This document shows, one piece after another, positions 4,196-6,361 of a stretch of DNA of 6,361 bases. The position numbers and the translations under genes were made by a program. The DNA lies in the NCBI GenBank assembly GCA_934630995.1, contig CAKTXU010000110.1:1-6361 (forward strand). The letters are read 5' to 3'. Positions within the stretch are counted from its first letter, which is position 1, and every line of letters starts with the position of its first letter. The notes beneath the pieces are model-generated. The model saw only the letters and a list, made by a program, of their open reading frames with translations. It was not told the origin of the DNA and made no database searches. This DNA is from an uncultured Eubacteriales bacterium (lineage in GTDB: Bacteria > Bacillota > Clostridia > Oscillospirales > Acutalibacteraceae).

Positions 4196-6361
4196 TCACT
4201 CGATTCGTTTCAATCGGGCGAAATTTGCCATGATTTTTTTAGTTCCGGCTCCGGCAAAGTCTATAGTCAGGAGGCTGTCGTTGCCCATGGGAGAAACGGC
4301 GAGAATCCGGCCCTCTCCAAAGGTCTTATGCAAAACCCGATCACCCGGATTCCAGGCGGCAGCCGTATCGCCGCCGGACGGCGCGGACATGGCGCCGATC
4401 TGCTGGCGGCGGGCGGCTGAAGCTGGAGTGAAGCTGGAGCCACTAGGGAGCTGGAAACCATTTCCAGTTGAAATTCCGCCTCCCGGAGAACGGTTTCCAA
4501 ACGGAACGCCGCCGCCATGCGGGGAAGCAGCCGGCTTGCTCCATCCGACGCGAGCCGGACGTTCCGTTTCATGCAGGCTTGTCAGCTCCGCGGGAACATC
4601 CCCCAGGAAACGCGAGGAGCGGTTGTGGGTGGTGGAGCCATAGAGCATCCGGCTCTGGGCATAGGTGATATACAGCTTTTCCCTGGCTCGGGTGATGGCC
4701 ACATAGCACAGGCGGCGATCCTCCTCCATCTCATCGGGATTGAATATCGACTGCATGCCGGGGAAGATGCCGTCCTCAAAGCCGGGGAGGATGACCACGG
4801 GGAATTCCAGCCCTTTGGCGGCATGCATGGTCATCATCACCACCGCGTCGGAACCGGCGTCATAGTTGTCGATGTCCGTCATCAGGGCGTTTTCCTCCAG
4901 GAAGCCGGACAGACTCGGAAAGTCCTCTCCGCTGTTCTGTTCATAGTTGAGGATGGAGGAGGCCAGCTCGTTGAGATTGTCCACCCGGCCGGCCTCCGCC
5001 TCCCCCGCCTGCTCCCACATGGCGAGATAGCCGGTGGTTTCCAGCATGGTGCGGTAGAGCAGGTGCACGGCGGTGTCCGGATCCTCATTGATTTCCCGCA
5101 GGCGGTTAATGATCAACGTAAAGGATTTTAACTTTCCAGCCGCCCGGCTTATATCCGGGTAATCCTCCGCGTGGGAAATCACCTCATAGAGGGAAATGCC
5201 CAGATTGTCCGCGATTTCGGCGGCCTTGTCCATGGTGGCATCGCCTATGCCCCGTTTAGGTTCGTTGATAATACGGCGCAGGCTGACGCCGTCATCCGGG
5301 TTGTTGATCACCCTCAGATAGGCGGTGGCGTCCCGCACCTCTTTGGTATCGTTAAAGCGATGTCCCCCTATGATACGGTAGGGCACGCCGCTTTTGACAA
5401 GCGCCCGTTCAATGGCGTTGGATTGGGCGTTGGCCCGGTAGAGCACGGCGTAATCCCGATAGCGGCGGCCCTCGCCCACGCCGTCCAGAATGGTGTCGGC
5501 GATAAAGCGCCCTTCCTCGTCTTCGTTGTCCAGGGAATGGATCTGGATGTCATCCCCCTCCGGATTGTCCGTCCAAAGGGTCTTCCCTTTACGGTTGACG
5601 TTCTTGGCGATGACCGCATTGGCTGCGTTGAGAATGGTTTTGGTGGAGCGATAATTCTGCTCCAGGCGGATAACGGTGCAGTCCGCAAATTCATCCTCAA
5701 AGCTGAGGATATTCTCGATGGTGGCGCCGCGGAACTTATAGATGCTCTGATCATCGTCCCCCACCACGCAGAGATTGCCGCTTTTGGCGGCCAGCATGCT
5801 GATGAGCTTATACTGGGCGTGATTGGTGTCCTGATACTCGTCGACCATCATATAGCGGTAACGGCTCTGGTACCGTTCGAGCACATCGGGACACTGGATG
5901 AAAAGCTCCACCGTGCGGCAGAGCAGATCGTCGAAATCCATGGCGTCCGCTTCCTGCAGCCGCTTCTGATACATCGTATAGCATTCCGCCACCTTCTTCA
6001 GGCGGAAATCGCTTCCCGCCTGGACGGCAAACTCCGCGGGGGACAGCAGGCTGTCCTTGGCGCGGCCAATTTCTGACAGGATGGCCTTGTGGCCGAGTAC
6101 CTTTTCCTCAATGCGCAGGGCCTTCATAACGTCCTTCATGAGGCGCCGGCTGTCGTCTGTATCATAGATGGTGAAATGGGAGGAGTAACCGAGCCGTTCC
6201 CCATCCCGCCGCATAATCCGGGCGCAGAAGGCGTGGAAGGTGCTGGCCATGACCTCGCCGCCCTCCTCCCCCAGCATCGCGCACAGCCGGTCCTTCAGCT
6301 CACCGGCCGCCTTGTTGGTGAAGGTGATGGCCAGAATCCTCCAGGCGGGACAGGGATCCAC
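4196..6361 (-). CDS. pcrA: ATP-dependent DNA helicase PcrA/UvrD, N-terminus beyond window
   Basis: This is a superfamily 1A 3'-to-5' DNA helicase that works in nucleotide excision repair, rolling-circle replication and the removal of recombination or transcription blocks. The 721 visible residues start just before motif Ia (AITFTNKAA, 11-19), so the Walker A motif lies outside. Counting from the window edge, further motifs are STFHAFCARI (40-49), DFDDLL (142-147), Walker B VDEYQDT (173-179), motif III VVGDDDQSIYKFRG (199-212), motif IV RLEQNYRST (232-240), the NEPKRGIG block (366-373), motif V TMHAAKGLEFP (511-521) and motif VI CYVAITRAREKLY (552-564). A Gly-, Pro- and Ser-rich linker (about 600-668) leads to the C-terminal domain with GDRVLHKTFGEGRI (673-686), typical of PcrA and linked in relatives to RNA polymerase contact. 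All visible motifs are intact, so the enzyme should be active. Whether the organism has other UvrD paralogues cannot be judged here. Confidence 0.96.
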   Translation of the reverse strand: MDPCPAWRILAITFTNKAAGELKDRLCAMLGEEGGEVMASTFHAFCARIMRRDGERLGYSSHFTIYDTDDSRRLMKDVMKALRIEEKVLGHKAILSEIGRAKDSLLSPAEFAVQAGSDFRLKKVAECYTMYQKRLQEADAMDFDDLLCRTVELFIQCPDVLERYQSRYRYMMVDEYQDTNHAQYKLISMLAAKSGNLCVVGDDDQSIYKFRGATIENILSFEDEFADCTVIRLEQNYRSTKTILNAANAVIAKNVNRKGKTLWTDNPEGDDIQIHSLDNEDEEGRFIADTILDGVGEGRRYRDYAVLYRANAQSNAIERALVKSGVPYRIIGGHRFNDTKEVRDATAYLRVINNPDDGVSLRRIINEPKRGIGDATMDKAAEIADNLGISLYEVISHAEDYPDISRAAGKLKSFTLIINRLREINEDPDTAVHLLYRTMLETTGYLAMWEQAGEAEAGRVDNLNELASSILNYEQNSGEDFPSLSGFLEENALMTDIDNYDAGSDAVVMMTMHAAKGLEFPVVILPGFEDGIFPGMQSIFNPDEMEEDRRLCYVAITRAREKLYITYAQSRMLYGSTTHNRSSRFLGDVPAELTSLHETERPARVGWSKPAASPHGGGVPFGNRSPGGGISTGNGFQLPSGSSFTPASAARRQQIGAMSAPSGGDTAAAWNPGDRVLHKTFGEGRILAVSPMGNDSLLTIDFAGAGTKKIMANFARLKRIE
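4419..4439. repeat. Tandem 11-bp repeat in the pcrA linker
   Basis: GAAGCTGGAGT is followed directly by GAAGCTGGAG. On the coding strand it encodes part of the Ser- and Pro-rich linker (around residues 641-650) before the C-terminal domain. A small inverted repeat, CTGGAAA and TTTCCAG (4451-4457 and 4461-4467), lies next to it. Both fit a fast-evolving, low-complexity linker. Confidence 0.5.

Noticed and set aside
4187..4420. Plus-strand reading frame (GTG at 4187) preceded by AGGAGG at correct spacing
   Set aside because: It runs entirely antisense to the conserved pcrA C-terminal domain, its product is low-complexity and has no recognisable features, and the AGGAGG can be explained by chance. 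A small antisense gene is not excluded but is not supported.
4517..5131. Plus-strand open frame of 204 codons
   Set aside because: Antisense shadow of pcrA motifs V and VI, with a His- and Gly-rich product and no supporting signals.
5171..6076. Long plus-strand open frame of 301 codons
   Set aside because: It is fully antisense to pcrA, whose helicase motifs are intact. The product is biased in Val, Ile, His and Gly, as expected from the reverse complement of a GC-rich gene.

Overview
The window looks like chromosomal DNA from a spore-forming member of the Bacillota, most likely class Clostridia. The reasons are a PdaA-type (delta-lactam, spore cortex) polysaccharide deacetylase, a DUF1540 protein, a PcrA-type UvrD helicase with the Gram-positive C-terminal domain, and strong AGGAGG-like ribosome binding sites. 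Base composition is moderate on the left and visibly more GC-rich in the helicase gene at the right. No RNA genes, insertion sequences, CRISPR arrays or prophage genes were seen. The sequence is densely coding, and the longest gene-free stretch is about 150 bases.

Layout. Bases 1-2094 (+ strand) hold a two-gene unit: the 3' part of a UMF1/Atg22-like major facilitator transporter, cut by the left edge, followed 9 bases later by a seven-helix membrane protein of unknown function. Converging on it is a PdaA-like deacetylase gene (2083-2877, -). The two stop codons overlap by 12 bases, and a strong minus-strand terminator lies inside the membrane protein gene, so the two transcripts should overlap end to end. 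Bases 2878-3026 form a divergent intergenic region between the deacetylase and a small DUF1540 gene (3027-3197, +). A 12-bp GC-rich hairpin (3225-3252) separates DUF1540 from a convergent gene for an unusual 267-residue, 25-cysteine protein (3272-4075, -). Upstream of that gene, with a 120-base gap, is pcrA (4196-6361, -), which lacks its N-terminal Walker A region because the window ends.

How the genes may relate. PdaA modifies spore cortex peptidoglycan in relatives. The two cysteine-rich proteins beside it could also be sporulation products or metal-binding proteins, but that is inference from position and composition. The helicase is a housekeeping repair and replication enzyme and need not be functionally linked. 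The transporter and the seven-helix protein are probably co-transcribed. I see no clear multi-gene novel system. The best leads are the cysteine-rich 267-residue protein, the roughly 125-residue extracytoplasmic insertion in the transporter, and the terminator embedded in a convergent gene.
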